Shown here piece by piece: positions 1-9,095 of a stretch of DNA of 64,000 nucleotides (position 1 is its first letter; each line of letters opens with the position of its first letter). The stretch comes from Echinostoma caproni (lineage: Eukaryota; Platyhelminthes; Trematoda; Plagiorchiida; Echinostomatidae). Where the stretch lies: NCBI GenBank assembly GCA_900618425.1, contig UZAN01039524.1, positions 67,477 to 131,476 on the forward strand, written 5' to 3'. The notes below the pieces were generated by a model that was not told where the DNA came from, did no database searches, and was given only the letters and a program-made list of their open reading frames with translations. The translations under genes and the position numbers were made by a program.

Positions 1-766
1 ATATGCTCCGAATCTAGTTCTTCAACATATATTCCGAGTGGCAAGATATTTTGTCTGAATGTACTGAAAAGGCGTTGGAGAAATCACTGAGAACTAAATG
101 TTATTTTTACCCTTGAACTGAACATGGGTTACAGGTTTTTGAAGGATGATTGTATACATTCACTTTATTAGACAAGAGCCGTTTGCAACGTGTCTGGGAA
201 CATAAATCACGCTGCGCATGAACTCAGGACATTGATTTACGATTATATGCATGATAATAACTATGCTGTTCGAAAAAATGTTTCGTTTTTACCTCACACC
301 TTTAGTTTGAAAGATATTTGGCAATATCTGGCATCCGATGGTCACCCCAGTGCGTTATAATTTATTACATTGTCGAGGAGTACGTATAATTGGCAATCCC
401 TTGTAGCCTCAACTTTATCCCAAACATCACTGCATGGTGCAGCATAAGAGTTTTTGCCAGAAAGTTTTAATTCATCATGATTCCATAAATTGGTCATTTA
501 TCAAATAGCATCATAAAATAGTCAAATAAACGCTATGTTGTATGCCTAAGTTTGTTTATCGGTGCATTACATCGCAATGCCAATTATTAGTAAACCACTC
601 TCGGATGTTTATTTTTAATCTACGAACCCTGATATGGACTCCGGTGAACTCCTTGATAATCCTGTGGCTGTAGACAGCTTACCTATTACCTCGTGAATGC
701 CATATTCTTCTGTAATTTGCATGGATGATTCAAATGTGAAAAGATCACTGCTACAGAGGTGACCAC
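1..766. other. non-coding, nothing recognised
   Basis: No open frame with a recognisable motif, no repeat arm and no promoter-like box was found here. The DNA is AT-rich and has the stop density expected of intergenic sequence. Confidence 0.6.
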
Positions 767-812
767 GCAGCTCAGCTGGCAGAGTTTTCGCTGTGCAACG
801 GTCAAAAGTTAC
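767..812 (+). promoter_or_regulatory. tRNA-like A-box, truncated SINE head
   Basis: The stretch GCAGCTCAGCTGGCAGAG (from 767) is close to the tRNA D-arm consensus and would serve as a polymerase III A box. A B box would be expected about 44 bases further on. There the sequence changes into the inverted Penelope-like arm that begins at 813, and only a poor match (GGTCAAAAGTTACGC) is left. I read it as the 5' part of a tRNA-derived SINE cut off by the neighbouring element. A chance match to the short A box is possible. Confidence 0.35.
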
Positions 813-1038
813 GCATTGTGATTACGTAGTAGTGGTTTAAAAGACGAATTGGGGTCAACTGTGTGTCTTGTTATCACGAGATGTTTTGCAACAGATGATC
901 CTGGATTTCTTGTAATCACTTGGTCATCATTTATCGGTTGCGTCATCGATGTCCCCAACCACTTTGGAATGTGTTCGACCATCCGTTTTGACAGCTAACG
1001 GTTTGTTCTGCCTATGTATGCGTCACGCCAACTGCAAG
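813..1038 (-). mobile_element. inverted partial copy of a Penelope-like element
   Basis: This is the reverse complement of 1367-1592, with one difference seen by eye (position 819). Read on the minus strand it covers the end of the GIY-YIG endonuclease-like domain (DAYIGRTNR) and part of the C-terminal tail of a Penelope-like retroelement. It is joined directly at 1038/1039 to the plus-strand copy, with no spacer of unrelated DNA. PLEs are known for tandem and inverted partial copies. The near identity of the arms, beside many stop codons in the reading frame, suggests the inverted copy formed in the same insertion event, or was later homogenised by gene conversion. Confidence 0.8.
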
Positions 1039-1592
1039 CAATCTGGATATATCAAAGGAAGAAGAGGCTTTCATGAGGAGAACAGTGCTACACAATGGTT
1101 ACCCAGAAAGGTTTATATATATTCACAGTAGACCATTCCTAAAAGGTAACCCACCTCAAAACGCCAGTAAAAAGGCCATCTACATCAAGCTTGTGTTCAA
1201 AGGTGACCACATTTACATGATGTGCGCCAGATGTTGAGGTCAGCTCTAGACCGTACATTCCCAGCTGCTCAACTCAGACTCATTGCCTCCACAAATGGTA
1301 TTGATTTGGACAAACGTAAACATGGCTGGCAAAACAGTTCCAACTTACACACTGTATACTAGTTCACTTGCAGTTGGCGTGACGCATACATAGGCAGAAC
1401 AAACCGTTAGCTGTCAAAACGGATGGTCGAACACATTCCAAAGTGGTTGGGGACATCGATGACGCAACCGATAAATGATGACCAAGTGATTACAAGAAAT
1501 CCAGGATCATCTGTTGCAAAACATCTCGTGATAACAAGACACACAGTTGACCCCAATTCGTCTTTTAAACCACTACTACGTAATCGCAATGC
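813..1592. repeat. 226-bp inverted repeat around a 328-bp spacer
   Basis: Left arm 813-1038 and right arm 1367-1592 are reverse complements at nearly every position. The spacer 1039-1366 is itself Penelope-like coding sequence in the same orientation as the right arm. As single-stranded RNA or DNA the whole block could form a long hairpin. Confidence 0.9.
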
Positions 1593-1695
1593 TAAACTCT
1601 CGGCGATTAGTGAAGCACTGCTTATTCGATTACATCACCCGAACTTATGCGCACTGAATGTTTTGATACAAGCAGTCCACTTACCGTGGCGTTGA
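1039..1695 (+). pseudogene. Penelope-like element, C-terminal linker and GIY-YIG domain
   Basis: This is the 3' end of a PLE polyprotein, an enzyme that in intact copies combines reverse transcriptase with a GIY-YIG nuclease. The first frame (about 1042-1225) gives a linker with HNGYPERF and AIYIKLVFKGDH. After a frameshift near 1225 a second frame runs to the stop at 1693-1695: AAQLRLIASTNGIDLD, then a GIY-YIG core FTCSWRDAYIGRTNR, then a tail with SSVAKHLVITRHTVDPNSSF and ISEALLIRLHHPNLCALN. Stops lie in frame just before FTCSW and just after GRTNR, and the second CxC cysteine reads W. The copy at 7570-8592 has the same motifs in the same order, so the family assignment is firm. No RT domain remains here. 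The first residues fall exactly at the inversion junction, so this copy is 5' truncated. Confidence 0.85.
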
Positions 1696-4600
1696 CCTTT
1701 TACTTCAAAATTTTGTGATCTTTGTTTGCTTGTACACCATAATTGATTAATCCCATGTGCTATATATGCACTTGTTTGTTTTAAGTCAGGGACTGAGCAG
1801 ATTAAACGAAATGGTAACATCTCGCGACATTTGTCTTCTTTCTGTTCTGATGAAACTACGTCAGTGTCTCTTGTCTGACTGTGCATGTATGCAAGCTAGG
1901 AAATAAATTGAGCACTGTGACCTATCTTTCGAACCAAAGAATCCAGATAAACAGTTATGTACTCTGTGCCTTAGTCCTTCAGGGAAGAAATTCGCAGGTT
2001 ACACTCTTTGTGCGCTCTTGCTTGGCTTGACAACAAAGGTAGTCGTGATACCTAGCAAATCCTCATGCGAAATTCTGGCATCAGACCCCCACACCGCGTA
2101 CTTACTACCGTGAATGTAAAGGATCTGAATCAGAGCTTCATCAACATTTGAACCGCACTGCCTGCTCTATCTTATAGAAGTTGCATGAATATGGCCGATT
2201 CTATCACCACGGTTGTCCTACCGAAATTCATACAGAGTTCATTCGAATAAATCCCTGCACATCCAGTGGCTCAGATAAAGTCTAGCCTGTTATCCTAGTG
2301 TAATGTGCAGCCTTCCTTTCTCCTGTACTGTGTGAATATTTCAACAAATGTATATCCCAGCAACGGATTACCAACTACTGCAGAATAGCCAATTACACGT
2401 AAAAAGCTCTTCAACCTTTCGTTTCATTGCCTGCACCTCAGTTGTTTTGACGATGCTTGAGGGGCCGCTGGTTAAAACCCCATCGAAACAGTTAGACGTT
2501 GGTGGGCTACATCAGTTTGCAAACACCCATACCAAGGGTACATTGAATGCCCTTGTGTATCTCTCCGAATTAGGTTCATCCAACCTTAATAAGAAAAGAA
2601 AAGGTTTATGCAAATGTTTTCTGCAATATAGTTATGACTGAAAGGAAAACACTGCTAAATAATTGTAATGGTTGAAGTAGGTACAGATCATAAATTACGA
2701 ATCACGAAATAGAAATAATTTAGCGGTCTTATTATGAAAACCTCAGTATGAACCCCCCGAAAATGCAATGATATAAGCGTTTCCCTTTTCAAAGGTACAA
2801 ATATGTTGAACTGTCAAATACCAGTCTGTTTTTATCTTGAATGACCAAATTGATAGAAAAATATCTAACAAATAAGTTGGTGTTATTTTCAGTCGTATAA
2901 TGACCTGGTCTGACCACGTCATTGAAATGTTTCTGATGGTCAGGAGGCTCACGATTTATGGTTTACCTCACTATCTCAAATCGTCGCATAACGCATTTTG
3001 TTCTTGTTTGCTTTTTTCCCCGCTAGTTTTTAAGGGTCTCCTGTTATATTTCCCTCTCTTTTTAATACGGGCCACGAACTCATTTTCCGATATCTCAAGT
3101 TTCTGTCGGTATACAGTCTTATAACACGATAACATACAGGTGTTGACCAAACTCATGCAACATCACCCTCATTTTGAAAATCCATTTCAGCTTGCAATAG
3201 TATACTTATATTTAGATGGCTACGAGTACAGTGTATTTATTCCTGACTTTACCTCCAACATCTACGTTCTTAGTTCATTTCTAGGATCATTTAAATTTGC
3301 GCGACCTTGAGTGTCGCTATAAAATTTGCAGTAGTTCGAAAGTTACAGCTCTGATTTGGAAAATACTTCGGCCAAAGTAGTATGGGTGTTCATTCTTTTT
3401 AATAGATGATTCGTGTCCTATGAGAGTTTCCATCTGGTTGAGCATGCGTATGCTAAATTTCTATTCTCTTTTCATTCAGTGCACAGTAAATAAGCAATAC
3501 CTGTATAAAGTCTGAGTCATTTTATTAAATAAATTACAGTTAGGTTTTCTACTGTAACCGTGTTATCTTACAACTGATGCACCAGCAACCGTCGTCAAAA
3601 TCGCGAATTGTACAATTTATTGGCATGTGGCTAATATAAGCAGTGACACAAGTGGATATTATATCAAATATGTTGCATGTGATGTGGGGCAATATCATAT
3701 TCCATCCCGTGAATGAGGCCGAAAGAATGAAGCATTGAGAGGAACAAATGTGATGGAAATCAGCATGTTGCACGAGTTTGGTCAATACCTGTACCGTACT
3801 TCATCGAGTGGCACACCACAGCAAGTTCGGTAAAATGTAGTCAAAGAAGACTGTAGCTGATTGTCCACATTTCCCATATCCTATTTTTGTCAATGCTCTT
3901 TTTATTCATCGATAAAGGCACACACTGAAGCTATGTTTTCCTGTAACGCTCTAGACTTCTTACTAACCATAAACTCCTTGCAGGAAATCTTCCGAAAATA
4001 CTTGTATAAACCAACGACAGGCAACATGGTATGCCATGAGTTTTGTGCTGTTGCATTGCGTTTTACTTCTTTTCGGTGCTTCATTACGTTTTTCATGTTT
4101 GATCGTTGATGCACACTGGTCACGGGGTTGAAAAATATCTACCCCTTCGAGTATTTAAGGCGATTCAGCGAATTGAATAATTTTGAGAATCACCTCCGGT
4201 GTCCGAAATGAAGTAAGAATATTCTGATCGCTAAACGCTTTTACTGCAGGAAGTATGCAGAATTGGTTTCTTGAACTATTTTTACCAGCTGCTTTCTAGA
4301 ATTGATATTATTGAATTACGTTACTTGAGCCTTGAAATATTCAGAGCATTTGGATCGGTATTCGGGTATATCCAGATGTACTACTGCACCACCGATTCTG
4401 TTATGAAGCTAACGTTCTTGAAGCATGATCACACCAAGCTACGACTATTCCCATAGTTTATCTAAATTGCCGAGATCGGCCATATTTCCGACGAAGATCG
4501 GATGGTACAACTGAGAATGATAGGGACACAAACCGGATATGACTTGTTTCCGATAAGCAATTCTCTTACCGTCTCGGCGCTTCCTCGGATTTTTCGAAAG

Positions 4601-5399
4601 CTTTCTCACCGTTCATTTGGCTTCATTCTTTATTGTTCTCCCCAAAACAGGTAGAAGCTTTACATTTGTTCCATTTAATTGAATGCATGAAATCACGGGT
4701 GTATTTTACTAACTTAGGTATTACTGTAATCACCCAATGGTCGCTTTGTCAACCAGGGGAAACGTTCGTGCGAAGGGTCAGTGGTGGTTATGCAGTGATT
4801 GACTAGAAAACGGACAAATGATTGTGCGACCGAAATTTGCTGAATCCGCAGTTGGTGTTTTTACAATAGCTCCTCACTTGTCTTGAAAAACTTTATGTTT
4901 ACTCTTTTGCGTCGTTGGTTGCCGAATCGTTGCTTTCCCTCCAAAAGACCTAATCTTTTTGTGAGTTGTTTTTACCTAGGAATTTCCTATAACGTGCATT
5001 TTGATCGGATAACCCATTTTACATAGTAAGAATCTGTCGGGTTCATTGTTTTATTTTCAAGGGCTAAAAGAGCGGACATTGTTGTTCTCATTTCTAATCA
5101 AGAATGAATTTCATATGGAAAATGTAACTGATCCAGCAAATCAGGAATATATATGAATTGGGCATTTATATATATACGATCTGGAGTTACAGCATCGAGT
5201 TTCTGCCGTCCCAGTTGATACATGGATTAATCCGAGAAAAGTTCCAATACGCGTGCACATTTGTTTGCGATTTTCTCCCCCTGGACATCAGGATTATTTG
5301 AGTATATTTCGACGCCTAAATCCTTATTTTATTTGCAACCAGGAAGCTAAACAATAAACTAATGAGGGAAAAGCAACTATTTTCAGCGTCTGATTATAA
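1696..5399. other. non-coding, nothing recognised
   Basis: The first 200 bases or so may be the 3' untranslated tail of the PLE. Beyond that there is AT-rich DNA with only short open frames that show no family motif on either strand. A 25-bp near-perfect palindrome lies at 2899-2923 and is listed on its own. Confidence 0.55.
2899..2923. repeat. 25-bp palindrome with TGACGT-like half
   Basis: Twelve-base arms (AATGACCTGGTC and GACCACGTCATT) flank a single central T, with one mismatch between them. Because of it, short frames on both strands start with nearly the same peptide (MTWSDH / MTWSDQ), which is a by-product and not a sign of coding. Confidence 0.5.
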
Positions 5400-6290
5400 G
5401 TCAAAGTCAAAGTTTTATTATGGGCGTTTTAACAAAGCTAAAGCTTATCATGCCCCAAAGGATTTCTACAGAATGTTTTGAATAACTTCACACAGAGAAA
5501 ATAACAATGATAATAATGTGCGTGATCACTCACGGATGTTGAAATTTTAAGTATTCCAATGCTTTATCAAGTTGCAATTTAAATAGTTCAACTGTAGGAG
5601 CTCACACTACATCAGATGGGAGAGAATTCCATGCACCGCACACTGACTGCAAACGAGTGATACCGGCAATCAAGGTGGCTGTTCTGGGTCTTCACCTTTA
5701 GTGGANTAGTGGATATCCCCTGAGGTGATCATTATGAGATACAGTCAGCAGAGAACGGCAAGGGTGGTTGGGTTGATGCAGTAGGTGATATGCTAATATT
5801 AGGTCCCCTCGAAGTCGGTGGTATTGGGATGAGTAGAGTCCCAATATTTGCAGTCTTTCGGAGTGTGTCTTGTTATATTGAACTTTTACCTTTTATTTTC
5901 TACATGTGTCATCACGTACAAGGTGAGCATGTACGCAGCAAATATAGTCAAAATTCTGGGAAAGAACTTTTCGCTCGCTCCAGTTAAGAGAAATGATTTT
6001 GGAACCAGCCCTCTCCGACAAACCCAAATAGATGAAATGGAGCATACTTGCCGCTTAATGGCGCACAATTTAGCCCAAAGTTTATTAATCCATCTTTTCA
6101 GATAATAAATTTAACACAGGTAGTTTCAATAGGGTATCCTGGGTCAGTTTGTTCCATCCGCTCAAGTGAATGTTGCAGTTCAGGTGATTTTAATCGCCAG
6201 TTAAACAGAGAAAGTGCAACGAAGATGGAATTACAAATATTGGCGGATAACACAGTTACAACATGAGATAACAGATTAGTCACCGATAGT
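5400..6290 (-). pseudogene. CR1/Jockey-like LINE, 3' end of ORF2 and 3' tail
   Basis: Read on the minus strand, roughly 5885 down to 5540 gives the C-terminal region of a non-LTR retrotransposon ORF2. It contains ERLQILGLYSSQYHRLRGDL, then SLLTVSHNDHLRGYPL, then the typical ending GAWNSLPSDVV, a stop, APTVELFKLQLDKALEYLKF. The order matches the CR1/Jockey-type C-terminus. The frame stays continuous apart from in-frame stops and one ambiguous base (5706). Weaker similarity to the region upstream of this (a segment with a possible RIxxxFxxxM...L motif) may extend the copy to about 6290 through frameshifts. Downstream there is a minus-strand AATAAA (5414-5419) and a terminal short tandem ACTTTG repeat near 5400, as is usual for CR1-type 3' ends. 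The RT core is absent, so this is a 5'-truncated dead copy. Confidence 0.75.
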
Positions 6291-7569
6291 AGGCTAATAT
6301 GAAAATTAGTCATTCACACTGTTTGATCAGATTTTGTCTCTGCATATGTAAGAAATTTCTTATTTATCCTTTCGTAATCGATCAGATCAGTGTCCTTAAT
6401 GCCACAGAAATACAAATCTTTTCCTTCTTCAAGTTTGTCTACTTATTCACGATTTCATACTCAGCCGTTTACAACACAGACAGGGTATCACAATAAAAGA
6501 TGGTCAAATAACTCGCGGTGTATAATGGAAGGAATGGGTCACAGATTGGCAATTATTTGATCATCAGTGGGCAAAAGAAAAGCAGATAACGCCATGCATT
6601 ATATTCGTTGTATCTTTCATTTTACTTCACCTTATTGAATATTCAGTGACTCAGTTGACGGAAGTGCGAAAAGTGAAATTAGAGGGCTACCGCACAACAC
6701 ACAAAATGAAAGANTCAAGCCGTGGTGGAACACCTACGTCGGAGCGACAAATTGGGGGGAGGGGCGTGAAGTGGGATGGGCTCTACTGCTGCACCATCAC
6801 CGTCTAATTAAATTGGTCGTACTGTAGTTTAGAAAGCATCATATTTACCCCGTCTGTACATGCCGCTTTATCTACAATAACAGAAATAGCGATTTGATAA
6901 AGAATAGCCACTCGTAACTATCGATGCTCACAAACGGTAACTATGCTGACAGTGTGTCATCAATCCTGACCAAGTGACCAACCTACCAACTGTTATTTGT
7001 GGTTGTTTGCGACTTCATATTTATGTCACATTGGTTATTTCACTAGTAAACATGATCAACTGCTGTATGCAAATATATCAGTATAACCAAATCATTGAGG
7101 ATAACTAGTGGAAAAAGCTGTATAAAGTCCTTTCCTCCAGACTTATTAAGGTCTTAAAAATTGTAACTCAGACAAGATGAAAAACAATTTTTTCAGTACT
7201 CTCCTAAATAGCAGATGTTGGATACCGTCATTATTTGTTTCTTCTTCAAGCGTGTGGTACAGTTACGATAAAAAGATGTTACCCATGGGACAAATTTCTT
7301 CGCTGAGCATCACCGGGGAAAATTGGCGTTACGGGGAAATAAAATCGTTTGTTTCGATGACATTTAAGGGTAAAACGTTACTCTAATTGCAGAGTGAGCA
7401 TAAGAGGGGACCATAAGTAGCAAAGTTATTGCACATTTGAAATTGCGAGCACATTTTTATACTTGAGACATCAATGAACACGTATCATTTTGTAAGCGAA
7501 AATAAGATATTTTTAAAAGTTAGCCACATAATTGTAAAGTGAACGTTTATCAACAAGCTATCCAATTGT
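6291..7569. other. non-coding, nothing recognised
   Basis: AT-rich sequence with no recognisable coding or repeat motif. One ambiguous base lies at 6714. The last bases before 7595 may belong to the Penelope-like element that follows, since weak similarity to the region ahead of RT motif B is possible there. Confidence 0.5.
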
Positions 7570-8592
7570 TAGAATACAAACGAATAAGGCGCAGTTGAAT
7601 GCTACTTACACGTGTTCAAGGGTATTTAGGAATTGTGATGGCGTGGCCATGGGCAGCTCATTAGACCCAACTCTACCTGATGTATTTTTAGGAATGATTG
7701 TACAAAGTTATGCCAATAGTATCTACAAGTCCACTTTGTACAGACCTTATGTGAATGATATTTTTATTCTTATCCAACGTGCACATTTTGAATTTTTTTT
7801 GAGCCAACCTCACTCTGTTCATCCACAACTTTCCGTATCCTATGAATAAAACCCAACGATTCTTTAGCATTTTTGGATATACGAATTACGAAGTGCTAGG
7901 ATGGTACATTCCAGCATTCTATTCACAGAAAGCAATACGGAGTGGTCAAGATCTACAGTTCTCTGGATTCTCACCAATGGCTTACAAACGGGAACTCGTA
8001 AAACCTTTGTTCCATCGAGCCAGAAACATTTGTTCTCCAGACATACTACGAGAAGAAGCAGAAATCCTGAATAAAACATTGCTACGAAATGGTTACCACG
8101 AAAGATTCATTGATACTCATGGTAAACAATCTCAGAAAGGTAGCCCATCGTCAACTGTTCCCCAGGAAGCCGTTTACATCAAACTATCTTTTAAGGGCGA
8201 TCACCTTTCAAATGATGTGCGCCAAAAGTTAGGTCTGAACCGTACATTCCAAGCTGCTCAACTCCGACTTATTACCTCTACTCGTGGAATCGATTTGGAG
8301 AAATTCGCACATGGCTGGCAGTTCAGTTCTGTCACACACAGTATACCAGTTCACCTGCAGTTGCGGTGACGCATACGCAGGCAGAACCAACCGTCAATAA
8401 TCACAGCGGATGACCCAGCACCTTCCAAAGTGGTTGATGAAGTTCATGACGTAACCCACGCCCAGTAATCAGGCGGTCAAACTTAACTCGGGATCATCAA
8501 TTGCAAAACACCTCATGACAACCAAGCACATAATTGATCCCGATTCCTCATTACGTAGCCGCAATGCAAAACTGTTGGCAATACGTGAGGCG
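7570..8592 (+). pseudogene. Penelope-like element: RT, linker and GIY-YIG remnant
   Basis: Three reading frames together give the second half of a PLE polyprotein. Frame one (7595-7849) is the RT palm: DGVAMGSSLDPTLPDVFLG corresponds to the GVAMGSPLGP...LADVF motif, and RPYVNDIFIL corresponds to RYVDDIFV. In the latter the first catalytic Asp has become Asn. Frame two (7842-8369) carries DLQFSGFSPMAYKRELVK, FHRARNICSPD, LLRNGYHERF and AVYIKLSFKGDH. Frame three, from 8341, has the GIY-YIG core VYQFTCSCGDAYAGRTNRQ with the CxC pair present, followed by stops and the tail SSIAKHLMTTKHIIDPDSS. The tail ends at IREA exactly where the foldback repeat starts (8590), so the last residues found in the 1.0-1.7 kb copy are missing. 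Two frameshifts, several stops and the Asp loss make it inactive. It is the same family as the 1039-1695 copy. Confidence 0.9.
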
Positions 8593-8612
8593 TGAACTGA
8601 AAGGCGCGAAAC

Positions 8613-8655
8613 CACTGGACAGCTGTTTCGACCTGACTGGGTCTCATCAGCAGTG
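8613..8655 (-). ncRNA. hammerhead ribozyme, type I, intact core
   Basis: On the minus strand, in order: stem I 5' strand CACTG (8655-8651); core CTGATGA (8650-8644); stem II GACC/GGTC (8643-8640 with 8633-8630) closing a six-base loop; core GAAA (8629-8626); a minimal stem III made of the self-complementary ACAGCTGT (8626-8619); cleavage triplet GTC ending at 8618; stem I 3' strand CAGTG (8617-8613). Cleavage would fall between 8618 and 8617. Every base of the hammerhead core is present. Stem III has no loop, as in the minimal hammerheads of Penelope-like and schistosome repeats, which are thought to work best as dimers. A tRNA-like internal promoter lies 5' of it on the same strand (8723-8676). 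Activity itself is inferred. Confidence 0.8.
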
Positions 8656-8675
8656 CGGATCCATCGACTCCACTG

Positions 8676-8723
8676 GGGATCGAACCCGAGATTTCATGAG
8701 CAGAACGCAAGCGTGCTACTCCG
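8676..8723 (-). promoter_or_regulatory. tRNA-like A and B boxes of the left SINE
   Basis: Minus-strand B box GGGTTCGATCCC occupies 8687-8676. The A-box region is at 8723-8711 (CGGAGTAGCACGC), a few bases shorter than in the right-hand copy. The arrangement is that of an internal polymerase III promoter driving transcription leftwards through the hammerhead at 8655-8613. The shortened A box may weaken it. Confidence 0.6.
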
Positions 8724-8901
8724 GGCAGCTGATCAGACTGTTTTTCATTTTACATTTACATGACATAGCACAACCCAACCGAGTCATAACCCTGGAAGCT
8801 AGTGCTGAATTGAGCATGGTCCGTGGCCCGCAACAAACTTTCAATGATGGGTTGTGCTATATCGCGTAAATGGAAAATGAAAAACGGTTTGATCAGGTCA
8901 C

Positions 8902-8960
8902 CGGGGGCGTAGTGGGTAGCACGCTTGCGTTCTGCTCATGAGGTCTCGGGTTCGATCCCA
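8902..8960 (+). promoter_or_regulatory. tRNA-Ala-like head with A and B boxes
   Basis: The head begins GGGGGCGTAG, has an A-box region TAGTGGGTAGCACGC (about 8910-8924) and a perfect-looking B box GGGTTCGATCCC at 8948-8959. It resembles a tRNA-Ala gene lacking its 3' acceptor strand, so it is a SINE promoter and not a functional tRNA gene. The identity of the parent tRNA is a judgement from memory. Confidence 0.7.
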
Positions 8961-8979
8961 AGTTGGGTCGATGGATTCA

Positions 8980-9022
8980 CACTGCTGATGAAACCCAACC
9001 AGGTCAAAACAGCTGTCCAGTG
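8980..9022 (+). ncRNA. hammerhead ribozyme remnant with two core-region changes
   Basis: Stem I CACTG (8980-8984) and CAGTG (9018-9022), core CTGATGA (8985-8991), stem II arms with loop CAACCA, stem III palindrome ACAGCTGT (9009-9016) and cleavage C (9017) are all in place. Compared with the minus-strand copy, the G closing stem II has become A (8992) and the essential G of GAAA has become A (9006). The second change should abolish cleavage. Confidence 0.75.
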
Positions 9023-9095
9023 CTTCCGAGCTTTTCAGTTCACGCTTCATTTGCTATGTACACGATGAATTCCCATTTGAAATATGTGAGGCGTT

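Larger units (their letters stand above)
8590..9045. repeat. foldback of two SINE/hammerhead copies, head to head
   Basis: Left arm 8590-8777 and right arm 8848-9045 are imperfect reverse complements, matching at roughly four of five positions by eye, around a 70-base loop. Each arm holds a tRNA-like head close to the centre and a hammerhead motif towards the outer end, so the two units would be transcribed outwards. The right unit continues past 9045 into a tail to about 9095 that the left arm lacks. The left arm abuts the PLE at 8590. I found no obvious target-site duplication. Confidence 0.85.
8848..9095 (+). mobile_element. tRNA-derived SINE with hammerhead, right-hand copy
   Basis: Order of parts: a leader (8848-8901) shared with the left arm, a tRNA-like head (8902-8960), a hammerhead motif (8980-9022), and a tail (9023 to about 9095). 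The tail and the 3' half of the hammerhead recur at 49577-49650, which shows that these are parts of a dispersed family. The design is like the Sm-alpha type of schistosome repeat, known for a tRNA-type promoter followed by a hammerhead. No coding capacity is expected, and mobilisation would depend on an RT from a LINE or PLE. That dependence is inference. Confidence 0.75.

Noticed and set aside
1847..1853. CTGATGA downstream of the first PLE copy, as possible hammerhead core
   Set aside because: No GAAA, stem II or cleavage triplet can be placed around it.
7177..7386. 69-codon frame just upstream of the second PLE as the PLE N-terminus
   Set aside because: The peptide shows no PLE RT finger motifs, and the sequence between it and 7595 has no continuity.
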